64,000 bases of DNA from Lophium mytilinum (lineage: Eukaryota > Ascomycota > Dothideomycetes > Mytilinidiales > Mytilinidiaceae), in NCBI GenBank assembly GCA_010093605.1, contig MU004181.1:2200215-2264214 (forward strand), in the 5' to 3' direction. A model generated the notes under the pieces. The model saw only the letters and a list, made by a program, of their open reading frames with translations. It was not told where the DNA came from and did no database searches. Shown here piece by piece: positions 11,701 to 23,435 of the stretch (its first letter is position 1; every line of letters starts with the position of its first letter). The position numbers were made by a program, and so were the translations under genes.

Positions 11701-13219
11701 ATCCTTTACTCCAGTGGCCAATCTTGATGACCTCTCCGTAGCTCATGTCTCCTGCGGCAATCAGGACGTCGGGGCTCATGAGAGAAAACCCGATGTCTAA
11801 GCTTGCAAAAGCCGAGTCCACTGTACAGTTAAGTTGGCCGGCGCTCATGACAACAACGGTAGATGCGTTCGGGTGTACTACAGCATAGAGAACGGTCCCA
11901 TCCTCTCTCACGAGATATATGCTCTCATCTAGTTTGCCCTCCGTCTCCCAGTTGCGGGCCGTTCGCGCCCAGTGTGTCAGCAAAGGTCTACGTCGTGAGC
12001 TGCCAGAGCACTTTGATGTCTTGGCCTCGAAGTTGGTTTTGATTCGGCGAGGGGAGCCAGTTAAAATATCCTGGTACAGTGTAATAATATGCTCGCCTAC
12101 TAGAAGGAAGTCGGGAGACTGCCGGAGAGGGATCACGAAGAGAGGATGCGAATCTTCTGAGGATTGTCAGCAACGACTGGGTCTCGGCTGTGAGGAAATT
12201 AGGAAAAGTTGCTGGTTGTCACGCGAACCATTCGATCTACTGTTAGATCTTAGGATAGAGAAGGGCTTACCACTATCTAGCGGATATTTGTCTAATCGAA
12301 CAATAACTGAAGATTGCGGTCCGAGTATAGTCGAATTTGCATCCCACTCATAACAAGACATCTTTGTCCTCCCTCCAATGGAAAGCAAGACCAGAAGGAC
12401 GACCCTGTCAGGATCACCTGCAACCGGTGAAAGAAACTCCATTTTCAGGATAACACTCTTGTCAACCTTAAATGCGCGTTCCTCTACTTTGGGTGTCGAA
12501 AATGATGCCGATTGAAGGTCAGTATGAGGGTGGCTGCGTAATTCCATTCTCCAGGCAGCCATACTTTTCGTAGTATAGATCAAGAAGAGTTCTTCGGTGG
12601 CGCTGATGGCGATAGCTCGAGATTTGGGATCGACAGCTAAATGCTTCCCGGGGCTTTCCATAAAGGAGACAAGCGGTAAGGGAGTTGTGCTCTGGACGAA
12701 AGTGACACATCCAGCCGCATCCTGGTGGGCATACAGAAAGACGACTTTCTGAGATTCAAGTGTCAGCACAATGATCTGTGGCGGAATGGCATCGGAAGTC
12801 TCGTCTTCCAGGCCGCCATTCTCCTCTGTCTTGAGCTGACTATAGTATGCGGGCTTCCTGGGCTCTCCGAAACATCTGGCGGCCCTGATGCGAGAGCCGA
12901 AGTCGGTCTTGGAAGCAACATGGCTGAGATGGCCATCAGAACCTATTTCCTTGATATAAAGAAAATCTTCGCCGATGAAAACGACGTCGTTGAAGTCTTT
13001 ATGGCGGACTCTCGCGGGGATAATCCAATTGATTATAGGACTTCGTAGGACAGTCCGAGAAAGAAGGCCGAGAGCGGGCGTAGGCTCCGGTGGTTTTTGT
13101 TGCCTCGATTTGGCCGCTGCTTCTGTTTTTTGACGCTCGTTTCGCAAGACTTCTTCGACGGTAACATGCTGAGTTACCCACTGCCCGTCGACGAGAACAC
13201 TTGTCGCAACTGAATCCAT
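8749..13219 (-). CDS. MMS1_N / CPSF_A-like beta-propeller protein (DDB1/Mms1/Rik1 superfamily)
   Basis: Large WD-like propeller protein of the superfamily that includes DDB1, Mms1, Rik1 and CPSF160, whose members act as adaptors of cullin ubiquitin ligases or as RNA-processing scaffolds. Exons 12271-13219, 10723-12156, 9781-10672 and 8749-9727 total 4254 nt, 1417 aa; the three introns are 114, 50 and 53 nt. The N-terminal block reads LLSRTVLRSPIINWIIPARV and then VVFIGEDFLYI, which I recognise from fungal proteins annotated with an MMS1 N-terminal domain. The rest is beta-rich with many short hydrophobic strands and no transmembrane segment. The ATG at 13219 is the first in frame; the longer frame upstream lacks ATG. 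Which superfamily branch it belongs to is not resolved. An Mms1-like replication-repair adaptor is the leading guess. Confidence 0.85.
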
Positions 13220-14639
13220 TATCAGAACAACAACAGCCAAGGAGCGAGTAGTTTAGGGCCTTGCTAGGGTCAGTGGACTCGACTACTTATGCGACTCTGG
13301 ATCGGCTTTAGTTGGGTTGTCAAAGTAAATGTTGGACGCGAGAGACAGTAAAACGTGGTGAAGGAGGATGTGCTCCACGGGCTGTGCGCTGATTGGTTCA
13401 ATATCATGAACTGTGAAAATGAGCTGACTCGGAGAAGCACTGCGGCGTAGCTGTCAGGTGGATAATGCGGGGGGACCGCAATGTGACGACTAGGTCAGGA
13501 TGCTAGAAGAAGAGATGTCCCACTGCTTGGAGGATGAAGGGTGCAGATTGTGGGCGTGGTAACGTAGTGGTCCGGCTGCACCTCCGGCTCTTATGCAGTA
13601 GTGATTGGGAGCTTTGAACAGCGTACAGTAGGGTCTGCAGCAACGGGGCAGAGCCCAAGAGGAATTCCGTGAGGTGAGCGGGCCTAGCAGCGTCGACAGA
13701 GGCAGTGATGTGCAGAAATGCAGCTCTCTCAAACGGTGAGGGCTTGCAGCAAATCACGGGAAGATGTGCGGCTGGAGGAGGCAGTAATGGTGCCGGCCGG
13801 TGAAGTCCGCACGAGGGAGAGCAGAAGGACAGGGTAGGCTGATGCAGTGGAGAGCCTGGACAGCCTTGTGGCCTGTATTCCACAAGATGTCCAGGAAGGT
13901 GGTTAGGGATGTGGAGGTCGGGAAGCAGGCCTCGGGGCGGACGCTATCTGCACGGCGACGGCGAGAGTAACATGACAAAGGACTGCTGCGTCTGCTCATG
14001 CCTGGAAGGCTGAAGGCGGTTGGGCACTTATGCAGCCCCGAGATGGCGCGCTGCAAGATCGTGGACGATGGCGAACTGTGCCGCCATGCACCTGTGGAGG
14101 TGCTTGGCCGCCTTGGTGGTGAGAAAAGCAACGACAATGGGCGCAAGATGCACGAGAACCTGGAACTTGGGTCCGAGAGATGATGCTGTGTAGCCCTCAT
14201 GAATCCCTTTCTCATTTCTTTCCTACTCTATCTGCTGTGTTGGCGTCGTCCGGAGAGCAAACCAATATATCGGTACATGAAGGGCATCTAGTGCAGAGTA
14301 CATTGGCTAGGGGCACTGAAAACCAGCAAAAGTGGCATATACGCTCTTCAATGCCCTCCTCGACCTCCACCGCGGGTGACCATCGCGATCGGCTTTGCGC
14401 GTTGTGTAACGGCTGGATACGGGCCAGATGCAGCCGGGCTCTGCATGGTCTCTCCCTGGTTGACAGATGGGATATCCTGGTGCGCGTGTTACACGTCGAC
14501 TTGGCCGCAAGCGAATTCACTGCAGGTGCCTTGACGACAGCCAGATGATACTCACGCTCCCTTGGTCCCGCGACACTGGAATCCCGCTTAGACATGCTCG
14601 CTGCATGCCCGCATCTCTGTCCGTGATGGAGTAGCCGCC
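13220..14639. promoter_or_regulatory. Long divergent intergenic region (MMS1_N gene / TBC gene)
   Basis: About 1.4 kb between divergent starts. ORFs of 60-150 codons occur on both strands but read as Ser/Pro/Arg/His-rich translations without domain content, typical of GC-balanced non-coding DNA. A 65-codon ORF at 14351-14548 (+) contains a Cys-x2-Cys pair and ends 92 bp before the TBC start. It may be an upstream ORF. No RNA gene was recognised. Confidence 0.45.
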
Positions 14640-16088
14640 ATGTCTGCCTTTCAAAGCTCCCTCGCCGATCTCGACCACAGGGACCGCCGTCCTGGCCAAG
14701 AGAAGCGTGTAGAGAAGTCCGCCGCAGCTCTCACTGATGTCCCCTCCGCCCCCCTCTCAGACTCGCGTTCCTTGTCTCCCGCTGCGGCAGAGAAGATAGC
14801 GCAGATCGCAGCTGCATGCTCAAACGAAGACTTGAACGCTCTCATCGACCTCGCAACCACCAAAGACGGTCTGGTGGAGGATAACTTGCGGCGTACAGCT
14901 TGTAGACACACTATGTCGGTACCCCGGAACCACTTACTGATCGTGTCGCAGGGCCTCTTCTTCTGGGATCGAACAACACTCCCTTAGATAATCAGGTACC
15001 ATGGACCTCGCTGCCGCCGCATCGTGACGAAGATCAGGTCAAGCTCGATGTGCACCGGTCATTCGTTTACTACCCCAACAGTACGTCTGGCTCCCACAGT
15101 GCTATAACTTTCTCCTCATAAAACTTCACTACAGATGAATCCGACAAGCAGCTAGACAAGCGGAAACGGGAGCTCTCCGATGTCATCACCGAGGTGCTTC
15201 GACGGCACCCGATCCTGTGCTACTTCCAAGGCTATCACGACATTGTCCAGGTCCTGCTGCTTGTCTTGGGCGCAAAGGATAGCCCTGCAGCTGTGACTCG
15301 TCTCTCACTTCTCCGCATACGGGATTTTATGCTCCCGTCCCTTGACGCGGCAATCTCACACCTCCATCTCCTCCACCCAATTCTAGACACTGTGGATCCG
15401 GCGCTACGAGAGCATCTTTCACATACTCAGCCCTTCTTCGCGTTGGCAGCTACCCTGACACTCTATGCCCACGACATCCAGGAGTACGGCGACATTGCCA
15501 GACTGTTTGATTTCTTCTTGGCTAGAGAGGCTGTCATACCAGTGTACTTCTTCGCAGTGGTCAGTACCCTCAATTGGGCCTCGTGGATGTGTTACTGACA
15601 TGGTGGCGCTTCAGGTCGTTCTCGCGCGCAAGGAGGAGCTGTTTGAGATTCCTCCCGATGAGCCCGAAATGCTCCACTCCATTCTCTGCAAACTACCAAA
15701 GCCCTTAGATCTCGAGCTGCTGATCTCGAATACCACATCTCTTTTCGACCGCCACCCTCCCAAGTCCCTTCCCTACCACGCCTGGCGCCGCGTGTCCTCC
15801 TACAGCGTCCTCAAAACCACTCAAAACCCTTCGTCGGTAGCGAGACAAACACTGGAGGAGGGACATGCTCTCTTCAGCAAGCAAGAAGTCGAGATGCGCC
15901 GGGCCAAGGCAATACATAAGGCGATGAACAATGTCAAACGTCAGGCCTGGCTTTACAGGAGGCCTGCTGGTGCTTTTGGCTTGGCTGTCGCAGTTGGCCT
16001 GGTTGCATGGTGGCTCGGAAAGTCACCGATCACTGGTGTTGGCCGGTTGAGTGAGTCTCTTCGGAGAATTATGGCCTTTTTCGTTTGA
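14640..16088 (+). CDS. GYP8: TBC-domain Rab GTPase-activating protein with C-terminal membrane anchor (Gyp8/TBC1D20-like)
   Basis: RabGAP expected on ER or early secretory membranes, accelerating GTP hydrolysis by Ypt1/Rab1-type GTPases. Exons 14640-14901, 14952-15080, 15135-15559 and 15615-16088 give 1290 nt and 429 aa; introns are 50-55 nt with frame closure. Both catalytic fingers of TBC domains are present: the arginine finger in LDVHRS (D120, R123) and the glutamine finger in YFQGYHD (Y160, Q162). The C-terminus has a 16-20 residue hydrophobic segment around residues 390-408 (AFGLAVAVGLVAWWLG) followed by a short tail, the tail-anchor arrangement of TBC1D20 and yeast Gyp8. The start is the first ATG in frame and sits before a polar N-terminus. 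The Rab substrate is inferred from family resemblance. Confidence 0.92.
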
Positions 16089-16289
16089 ATCGCTAGGTTC
16101 TCAATCGGGTCGGATTAAAAGCATGAACGGGGATTGGTATGTTAGGAGCATAGCGCGCATTCATACGGTCTTGGGCTATCAGGTAAGGGATATAACATGG
16201 AGTAGGTCGACAATTCAACATTCATATGGAGTTAAGGTAGAGAAAACTGCATATGCAACTTATGCACGGGCAGATAGAGATATATCATA

Positions 16290-16620
16290 AGTACATTCTA
16301 TTTTCCTTGGACTTAGAAGACCGGAAGTACCTGCCTACCCTAGTGTAGAAGCGTTAGTCTCTATTTACTTGTATTTTCCTACTTAGAATACTTTAGAACA
16401 TCTCTATAGATTCAGGTAGTATAGTCTTCTAGTAAAAAGTGCTATAGATATGCACCTAGAGATCTCCTTTAATGCGTTAAGGCATCTTAAGAAGTAGTGA
16501 GGAGGTGTTCTTAGACATGTTTTATAAGAAGACGCTAGGGTAATAGTTATTCCTATTTAGGTTAGCGCGGGTTTACTCTAGACCTTAAAACCTCCTCGTT
16601 TAACCTTAGCTATTACTTCT
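16290..16620. repeat. AT-rich, TA-rich relic (probable RIP-mutated repeat)
   Basis: A block rich in TA, TAG and CTA with stops in all frames, unlike the GC-balanced sequence on both sides. This composition is what repeat-induced point mutation leaves in ascomycete transposon copies. No transposase motif survives, so the element type cannot be named. Confidence 0.5.
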
Positions 16621-16679
16621 CTTCTTGGTTCAAGATCTTTCTGTCCTTTATGTCTTTTTGTCGCCACAGGTTTGTAGAA

Positions 16680-17608
16680 ATGGGCTTCTTCTCGAGTACA
16701 AAGCCTGGGAGGACCGCCGTTGGGCAGCGAGCCCAGGCGGTCCGACGCTCCACGTCTACATTGCTGTCTGGCATCTCGACCTCCACGATCAAGAGAGAAC
16801 CAAAGACAGCTCCCCGAAAGACGATTACCCGCCGTAGGCTTCACTTCGGACATCCAACAGAGACGGATACAGCGCGAGAGAACTGGATGTGGATGACTTG
16901 GTTGAAGATTTCCAAGTTCGCTGTCAAGCAAGGAGTGTTTTCGGGGTCAGAAATGGACACGCTGGAACTTATCCCAAAGGTTCTATGTCCCGGAGTCTAT
17001 GACGAAGTAGTAAGCTTGCATCCTGTGCTCCGCGCTCCAGCATATTTGGCTAACACGTTCTCAAAAGCTTGGACTGTACGACATCCTGGGTGAACATTGC
17101 GCAGAGTATGCGAAGCCGAGTGTTGTGGATATTGACGGGATCTACTGGGTGTTCTTCAACCTCCCAAAGATCGTGCGGGACTCCGTTGATGTGTTCAAGA
17201 CAACGTAAGGCACACCATCAAACACACCAAACGTTTACTTACTCGCATTGTAGCCCGCAATACAAGATGGTCACTCCGTTGCGAGTGAAAGGCGAAGAGC
17301 CGTCAGCTTCGTCTTCAGCTGCGACTGACGTCTTTCCATTCCGCGGCCTCCCACCTACCCCTCCACAGACACCTGCCCCAGACCACGAACATATGCGAAT
17401 CAAGGAAGAGCTCGGAGGGTACGGATACCTGGAAGACGACACAGGCGTGCCGAACGACTGCCACACCTCCAGGCCGACATCAAAGCCAAACCTCCCACAT
17501 AAGCAGCCCACAAAGAGAAATATCAAAAAGAGCGCCATGCACAAGAAGAATGCCTCACACAAGAAGAAAACGGTCAAGTGCATCAAGGCTATCTCCAAGA
17601 GGCGCTGA
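16680..17608 (+). CDS. Hypothetical protein, paralog of the gene at 18174-19275
   Basis: No known domain recognised. Exons 16680-17009, 17068-17204 and 17254-17608 total 822 nt, 273 aa; introns are 58 and 49 nt. The N-terminus is rich in Ser, Thr and Arg. The middle carries SEMDTLELIP followed by a Tyr-Asp-Glu-Val and then alternating hydrophobic residues (VVDIDGIYWVFFNL). The C-terminus is very basic (KKKTVKCIKAISKRR), suggesting nucleic-acid or nuclear association. The downstream gene shows the motif EMDT-x3-IP at the equivalent place, middle exons of 137 and 140 nt, and the same intron phases (0 then 2). The two are therefore most likely old tandem duplicates. The ATG at 16680 has a better start context than the one at 16650, ten codons upstream. 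An AT-rich relic lies immediately upstream. Confidence 0.65.
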
Positions 17609-18173
17609 GCCCTTACAAACATTCTCACCAACATCTTCACGACAGATGGAAGTTGCACCCTTGAAATGTCACATAGTATCATCTCGATGGTCTTCGGTTG
17701 TACGAATGACAGATATGAACGGGTCGAGTTTGTGGCAGATGCAATCTCTAAAACTACTGCCAGTTTCACCAGGTCAAGTCTATAGTAGGTGATACTTTGG
17801 AGCGCTGGTATTGTATTACCTTCTCTCACTTGTCAATCAATCAACCATCGGCAAATCCCAAAACTCCTTCTGCACCGTGCTGTCCTTGACTCTCAGATTT
17901 CTTGCGTGCCAGCTAGTTATTAACGCTCTGCACTGCAAAACGTTCAACGTCGTTACTTCACTTGCCTTCATCTGATACATGGGCCCTCACTTGCCATCTC
18001 TGCCAGCCAATCATGAGCCCGATCTGCTTTTCACCTCTTCCACTTCACTAGACGAGAGGCGAGACAAGATAAGGATGGTGCCAAGAATCGCGATAGGATT
18101 TCCTACATATATAACTACCCGACGTCTACCTCACCTCACCTTCGTCACCTTTACACTCCACTTCCAATTCAAG
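17609..18173. promoter_or_regulatory. Intergenic region with promoter of the 18174 gene
   Basis: About 565 bp between the paralog pair, holding the upstream gene's 3' end and the downstream promoter. An in-frame ORF extends from 17979 into the next gene, but it crosses a TATA element, so it is treated as leader. Confidence 0.5.
18108..18114 (+). promoter_or_regulatory. TATA box of the gene at 18174
   Basis: TATATAA lies 60 bp upstream of the chosen ATG, followed by a CT/AC-rich leader. This supports the ATG at 18174 over an in-frame ATG at 17979. Confidence 0.6.
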
Positions 18174-19275
18174 ATGGTGCGGCCAAATAGAGGCCTGAAG
18201 GCTTCCACCCACGAGAAGCGCGCCAAGGACTCACGCTCAACGCTCAGCAAGCCCAAGTTGGAAGCGCGCGTTCAGGCTCTACCCAAGAGAAAGAAGGTGC
18301 TGGGTGAAAAGTCTGGCAATGGTGAAGGCAGTCACCGAAGGTTGGACCGCGGCGTGCACCAAACCGTGACCCAACACGGGTCTCCGCGGTCGGTAGTGGA
18401 AGATGACGTACGCCAGATGTGGGACCGCATCGTCTGGGGAAGGATCTCCGATGAGGCTCTGCGGTTGAGTACTGTGAGAGAGGACGAGATGGACACCTAT
18501 GGATGGATTCCGACCTCAAGAGTTCCGCTCTTTCACGAGGAGGTGGCCAGCGTTTCGGTTCGTTTTTCCACCAAAACTCACAAAACCCGACTAACATAAA
18601 TCAGGAGAAGCTGTTCACCGCAACCGGTGGAAACTTTACAGTCGTACCCGCCGCTATCGCCACAAAGGTTGGTAGCCGAGAGTGCGCTGTCGCCTTTCAG
18701 CTATCCGATGGCATCAAGAAAGCTCTGGGGAAAGACCCGAGGCTGTAAGTACTACTTGCCAACAACTTGACGGACTTTACTGACTCTTCATTAGCCAGGG
18801 AAATATCTTCAAGATCTCTCAGATCTTGAGTCTCGACTCGATTCCAGCTGAATCTGAACTCCCCTTCACTGCGGCAACAAAGCACCACATCGGCTTTTCG
18901 GATACTAAACCTGCTGTCAAGCCCGAAACCGTCACCAAGAGCACGAATTCTAGGACTGCGACCAAGGACGAAGTCAAGATCAAAGTTCAGAACATCAACA
19001 TGTCTGACTACGAAAACGACACCGACGTTCCGGATGAGGAGCTAGTCAGTCCACGCACCCAGCGACACAGCAGTGGAAGCGGCAGGAAACATCGATATCG
19101 ATACCCCAAGGATCTAGAGGATTTCATTGCCAAGGAGGAAGAGACGCATGTCAAGTCTGATGAGAGTTACGAAGATGGAGATAGCGAAGATAGCGACGGC
19201 AGCTTCTCGGTGGACGAATCAGCGGAAGACGAGGAGGAGGACGAACTGCTTTCGGACGACGAGATGGATATATGA
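18174..19275 (+). CDS. Hypothetical protein with basic N-terminus and acidic C-terminus
   Basis: No known domain recognised. Exons 18174-18557, 18605-18744 and 18795-19275 give 1005 nt and 334 aa; introns are 47 and 50 nt. The first 50 residues are Lys/Arg-rich. A central conserved-looking block contains MWDRIVWGRISDEA, then DEMDTYGWIP, then a hydrophobic segment ending at the second intron. The last 60 residues are an Asp/Glu/Ser run (SDESYEDGDSEDSDGS and beyond). This charge layout is common in nuclear or chromatin-associated proteins, which is inference only. The central block aligns with the preceding gene and shares intron phases 0 and 2. A TATA box at 18108-18114 supports the start. Confidence 0.75.
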
Positions 19276-21178
19276 ACCGGATCCCCGTTCCGCACGACGA
19301 CATTGTGAGGCTCATTTGAGATGATACTCTTCTGAGAAAGCTGCGACTGGGAACGTGTCAACGAGACGAAACCCTCGCGATTGCAAGGCATAGATATTGC
19401 TTCTCAGATTTGCACCACGCAGAAGTAAGTTTCTTTGGTTTAGGTTTGGCACTGTCCCATCCCTTTCATTACGGATGAAGGCCGTCTTGAATGATAGTTG
19501 GTTAACCTGAAAGCCTAAATAGCACAACCTGATTATTCAGAGCATCTTTGCATTGTCAATGTTCTGTCGACTTGAAGGGCTCTCACCTATCAACATTGAA
19601 TAATGTTGACTGTGGTTCGGCATATTTGCTTCACTGTCGCAGCGATGTCAAACCCTGGCGCTAATGACTGGACCACATCTAAATGGGGTCTCAATTATGC
19701 ACATATGGGCGTATACATGGACAGGCATCTAGTAAGCACTGCCGGATATTTTGGGCTTCTTTTTCATGCCTTGCTTCTTTCTTCTTACTTTGGACGGCGT
19801 CGGTCCCCTCGGGACCGACTGAGATTGGGGTTGTTTCTCAACTATTCGAGATGGGACAGGCCTCTGGAAAGATCTATCTATTCAATCATTCATTCTTCAA
19901 ATGAAATCACCAAACTCCCAAAGATTTGCGTTTCTCATCATAGTTGGTACAAGCTTGCCTCTGCGTTAACCGCCCAGAAGTATGGCTAAAGCACGTGATG
20001 AGTGAAAACGCGAGGCTCGCAGGAAAACGATGAATAATGATAAGTAGCAAACACATGTTCAAAGACCTGGAGCATGGCGTCTCTCAGCACTGAAATGGCC
20101 ACGTCATCAATTTTCAACTTTTCTGCAATTCCACGGTTCTCCCTCTCTATCACAACTCTGCTCCTATCGGCCGTCAATCAACCACGGAACCACCCACCAC
20201 TGCTGACTCACCCCCTCCACGAAAAACTACATAAGCCCGTCCTCCCCTCGTCCCTCTTCTCTTCCTCGCCTTCGGGCATCCCCTCCTTCCTTTTCCTAAA
20301 ATCAAGCTCTTATTGCATGTATCGCCATATACTTTGTATATGCGAGGCACAAACCCGGCCTCTGTAGACTATGCTATCTAGACCCTTCCCCCGCCATGTA
20401 TTACCCACTTTTGTCACTCCTTGGGGGCAGCGGCTCAAACCCGACAGATACTTAGTAGGAGTCGATGCGCAGATGGATAAGATGCTTGTGGATTTGGTTT
20501 GGCTTATATGGGAGGTTTTTGACCCCGAGAAAGGGTTTTCCTCGCAAATCATATACTTTTCTGATCTATAGTTGATGTTCTTTGCTGTGATATATGAGTT
20601 TTTGTTGTGCAGTAAGGCTAGAATTGAAGCCCGGGTAGGTGATGAAGGCAAGGTAGGGGCGATGAGGAAGAGTCGGCAAACGAGGATACCAACCGAAGCA
20701 TGCGAGAAGCTGGTGTGTAGAGTGATGAGACTTAGAACACGTCGATGCTAGAGGCAGTGATCTCGTCCGATACTGAGTGCGGTTCGTCAGCTTACGAGTT
20801 TGACGCTTTGCGCGTCGACAAACGAGCATTTTGGCGTTTGGAGAGGAGCTGATGTGCTGAGATGCTGGATTGGTATCTGTATAGACGGCATGGCAAGCCC
20901 TGCCTCTCTTCGTTTTCAATTTCATACATTTCCATCGGAGTGATGATCGAGAGAATCGTGGGGGCAATCGCACGTTTGTAGCCAACAACGCATGAGCCGC
21001 TATATAACAAACTATAACCAAACGCAAACGCGAGATTGATGAGGCAATACGAGTTCGAAATCTTGCTTGACACACAAATCTGTCGCTGTATATGAAGTCG
21101 CTGTACTTCGAAACCTCGGGGATGTTATCAGTATCAAGTGTTCAACTCCCTCTCTCGCCGCCTACTCATTATCAAAGT
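19276..21178. other. Gene-poor region upstream of the membrane-protein trio
   Basis: About 1.9 kb. ORFs at 19603-19989 (+), 20074-20367 (+) and 20566-21075 (-) have no recognisable domains. A minus-strand ORF at 20792-21073 starts with GTG and contains a hydrophobic stretch followed by MYEIENEE. It may be chance, or a remnant related to the genes on the right. No RNA gene or clear repeat was seen. Confidence 0.45.
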
Positions 21179-23107
21179 ATGGGACTAGCAGCGAACGCAC
21201 TCCTCTGGGCCCTCTTCGTTTTCGTAGTCCTCGCGACAACTGGAGTTGCCATAACAGTGGTGCTCCGATACCGTCACCCATTGACAAGCCGCAACAACCG
21301 CGATGAAGAGACTCGAGTCAATGGACAGGCTATCGAACTAGAAGACGTCCACAGAGTCAACCCAGATACTGGCGCCCGAGGCAATCCAGAAGCAGGCCCG
21401 CCGCGGAATCCAACGATAGTCTTCCAGGGCGGTTCAAGCGCGCTGTTCGTGGGTAATGCAGGGCCGGCTTTCCAGGGCAATTTAGGGGCTGCCTTCCAGG
21501 GGAATGAAAGGGCAACTTTTGGAGGAAGCTTTTCAGCAGAGCCAGGAGCGATGCCGCGGCAACCCCCTTCTGATTTATCGCCGTCGCCTCCAGCAAGCGC
21601 GGCGTCGTTGCCAGATTGGCGGGGCGAGACTCCTGGTTGGCAAACTATGATGGATGAATCGCCATTCGGATCGACGCTGGGAGAGCCGGCAGCAGTTCAT
21701 CCCAATGAGCGGGAGATGGATGCCGCGCGAAACCAGCCGCCAGAGACATCTCGGAATGCGACCGTGATTAGCACAAGGTATGAGGACACCATCCCAGGCC
21801 CACCTCCCACATTTGGGGAGCATCACCTCCACTGGTAATTGGGATGGACTGAAGACAAGTGTTCCAGGCACGAAGAGAAAGCGACAGCCAAAGTGACCGA
21901 AGGGGTTCAGCACATGGTATCGAAACAAAGACACAAATTGGGAGCACGACGTCCGCGAAGATTGGAATTGGCAGGACGTGAGGAAGAGGCAGTTCAACGG
22001 AGGATACAATATGGGCGAGAAATGGGACAACAGCCGGGAAGGCGAAACGTCACTGGACTTGGCCATCAGGAAGCTCAGGACAGAACCTCTCCAGCGACTC
22101 CAGCGATGCATGTTCATCCCACGACTCCCACTAGAGATATCAGAGACACAACGGTTAGAAACGGAACAGACAGAGACGGAAGCACCAGAGACAGATCCGC
22201 AGCAGGCGATACCTTGGAGGAGCTTATCAGGGAAGGGCTGCGCGATGATGTGCCCTCCTCTCTAGACGAGCAAACGGCGAAGAACTCCAATCATGGTTCG
22301 CTCTATGATCGCAGCGGGAGCGAGTATTCTGGAGGGCGGCGGAGTAGAAGCGCTGATATTACCGAAGAAGAGATGTTTCAGACCGGAATTGAGCAAGGTG
22401 GACTACCAAGCGATCAGCTCGAACCGGACGTGGAGGATACAGGAAAAGCAGACATTCCCGAAATACGTCCAGAAAACGCTACTGAATCTGTCAAGAGTAC
22501 GACAGCACCACAACCCGACGTAAGCTCTTCTGTAAGTAAGCCGAATAGCAAGAAGCTGCTATATGAGTTCCCCCATTCGAGAGACAATGAAAATTCTAGA
22601 CAACAACAAAGTACCCCAGCTTCCCTAGAGGCAAAAAATGTAACCGGGAAGGAGTCGGGTAGTCCATCCGACGATTCGCTTAACCTGAAGTCGGATGAGC
22701 CTGGACAAAAGCACAATTCCGAGAACAGACCCGCAAAAGTTACCGAAACTGTAAAGAAATCAGAAACACGACGGAAGGGGGACAATAGAACAGGGAAGAT
22801 GCTAACTTCTTCCCAGAGCCAAACCTGTGAAAGTCCTAGCAAAACACGGTTAGACGTACTCATTAGAGAACGCAGAGTGGCCAAGGCCGCAGGTATACCG
22901 GCACATGGCAGACTGAACGGACAGAGCCGAATGGGTGCAGAGAAAGGTTTTCAAGGGCGTTCAGTTGTGGATGAATCTGATGAAGCGGCAGCGCTTCTAA
23001 GACAGAGAGCTATGGAGAGACAGAGGCGAGGGTTAGAGTCTGAAAGGATGGAACATGACGCGGAGAGCGGCATGTGTAAAGAGAGAGGTGTAAAAAGGAC
23101 GCCCTGA
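21179..23107 (+). CDS. Hypothetical single-pass membrane protein with long disordered tail (splicing uncertain)
   Basis: Starts at an ATG in good context (A at -3, G at +4). Residues 7-29 are one hydrophobic helix (LLWALFVFVVLATTGVAITV), then a basic YRH stop-transfer, then AIELEDV at 51-57. The remainder is polar, Pro/Gly/Ser/Glu-rich and probably disordered, ending in an Arg/Glu-rich region with a short helix. The first frame stops at 21836, inside a GT donor at 21835. Model 1: intron 21835-21910, a Trp-rich exon 21911-22048, a weak-donor intron 22049-22134, then 22135-23107; this totals 1767 nt, 588 aa. Model 2: a single 96-nt intron 21835-21930 that stays in frame. Third-position GC favours model 1 in the middle; both reach the same C-terminus. 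It is the first of three same-strand membrane-protein genes. Confidence 0.6.
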
Positions 23108-23435
23108 AAAGGTCTACATTGTAGAGCGTTTGTGTTGCTCCAAATGTAAATACGGTCACAACCGGCGACGCACTTCAGTGAAATTGAAGACACGCTGCGA
23201 ACCGTTCGTGACAAACGATAGCTTATGTGTAATATGAATTCTAGGGAACTCATCGTTCGCTCAGCATGCCAACACCCTCTCGCTACAGTCGTGAGACCCT
23301 GATGCGTATATATTCTCATATCGTTCCAAAGGACCTTGGGGTGACCCTTTGGTAGAAAAAATCTGAGACACTCTTCTTTCCAGTCCACCAAGTATCTGAC
23401 TTCCTGGCTAAAGACGATCTGAGTCTACGCCCAAG
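23108..23435. other. Intergenic spacer within the membrane-protein trio
   Basis: About 330 bp, presumably the 3' end of the first gene and the promoter of the second. No element recognised. Confidence 0.5.

Noticed and set aside
13754-14215. 153-codon minus-strand ORF in the MMS1_N/TBC intergenic region
   Set aside because: Composition is Ser/Pro/Arg/His-rich with no conserved pattern; other frames on both strands are equally open.
17979-18173. Upstream in-frame extension of the 18174 gene
   Set aside because: It crosses a TATA box, so it should lie in the promoter and leader.
19603-19989. 128-codon plus-strand ORF
   Set aside because: No domain, no splice partner and ordinary third-position composition.
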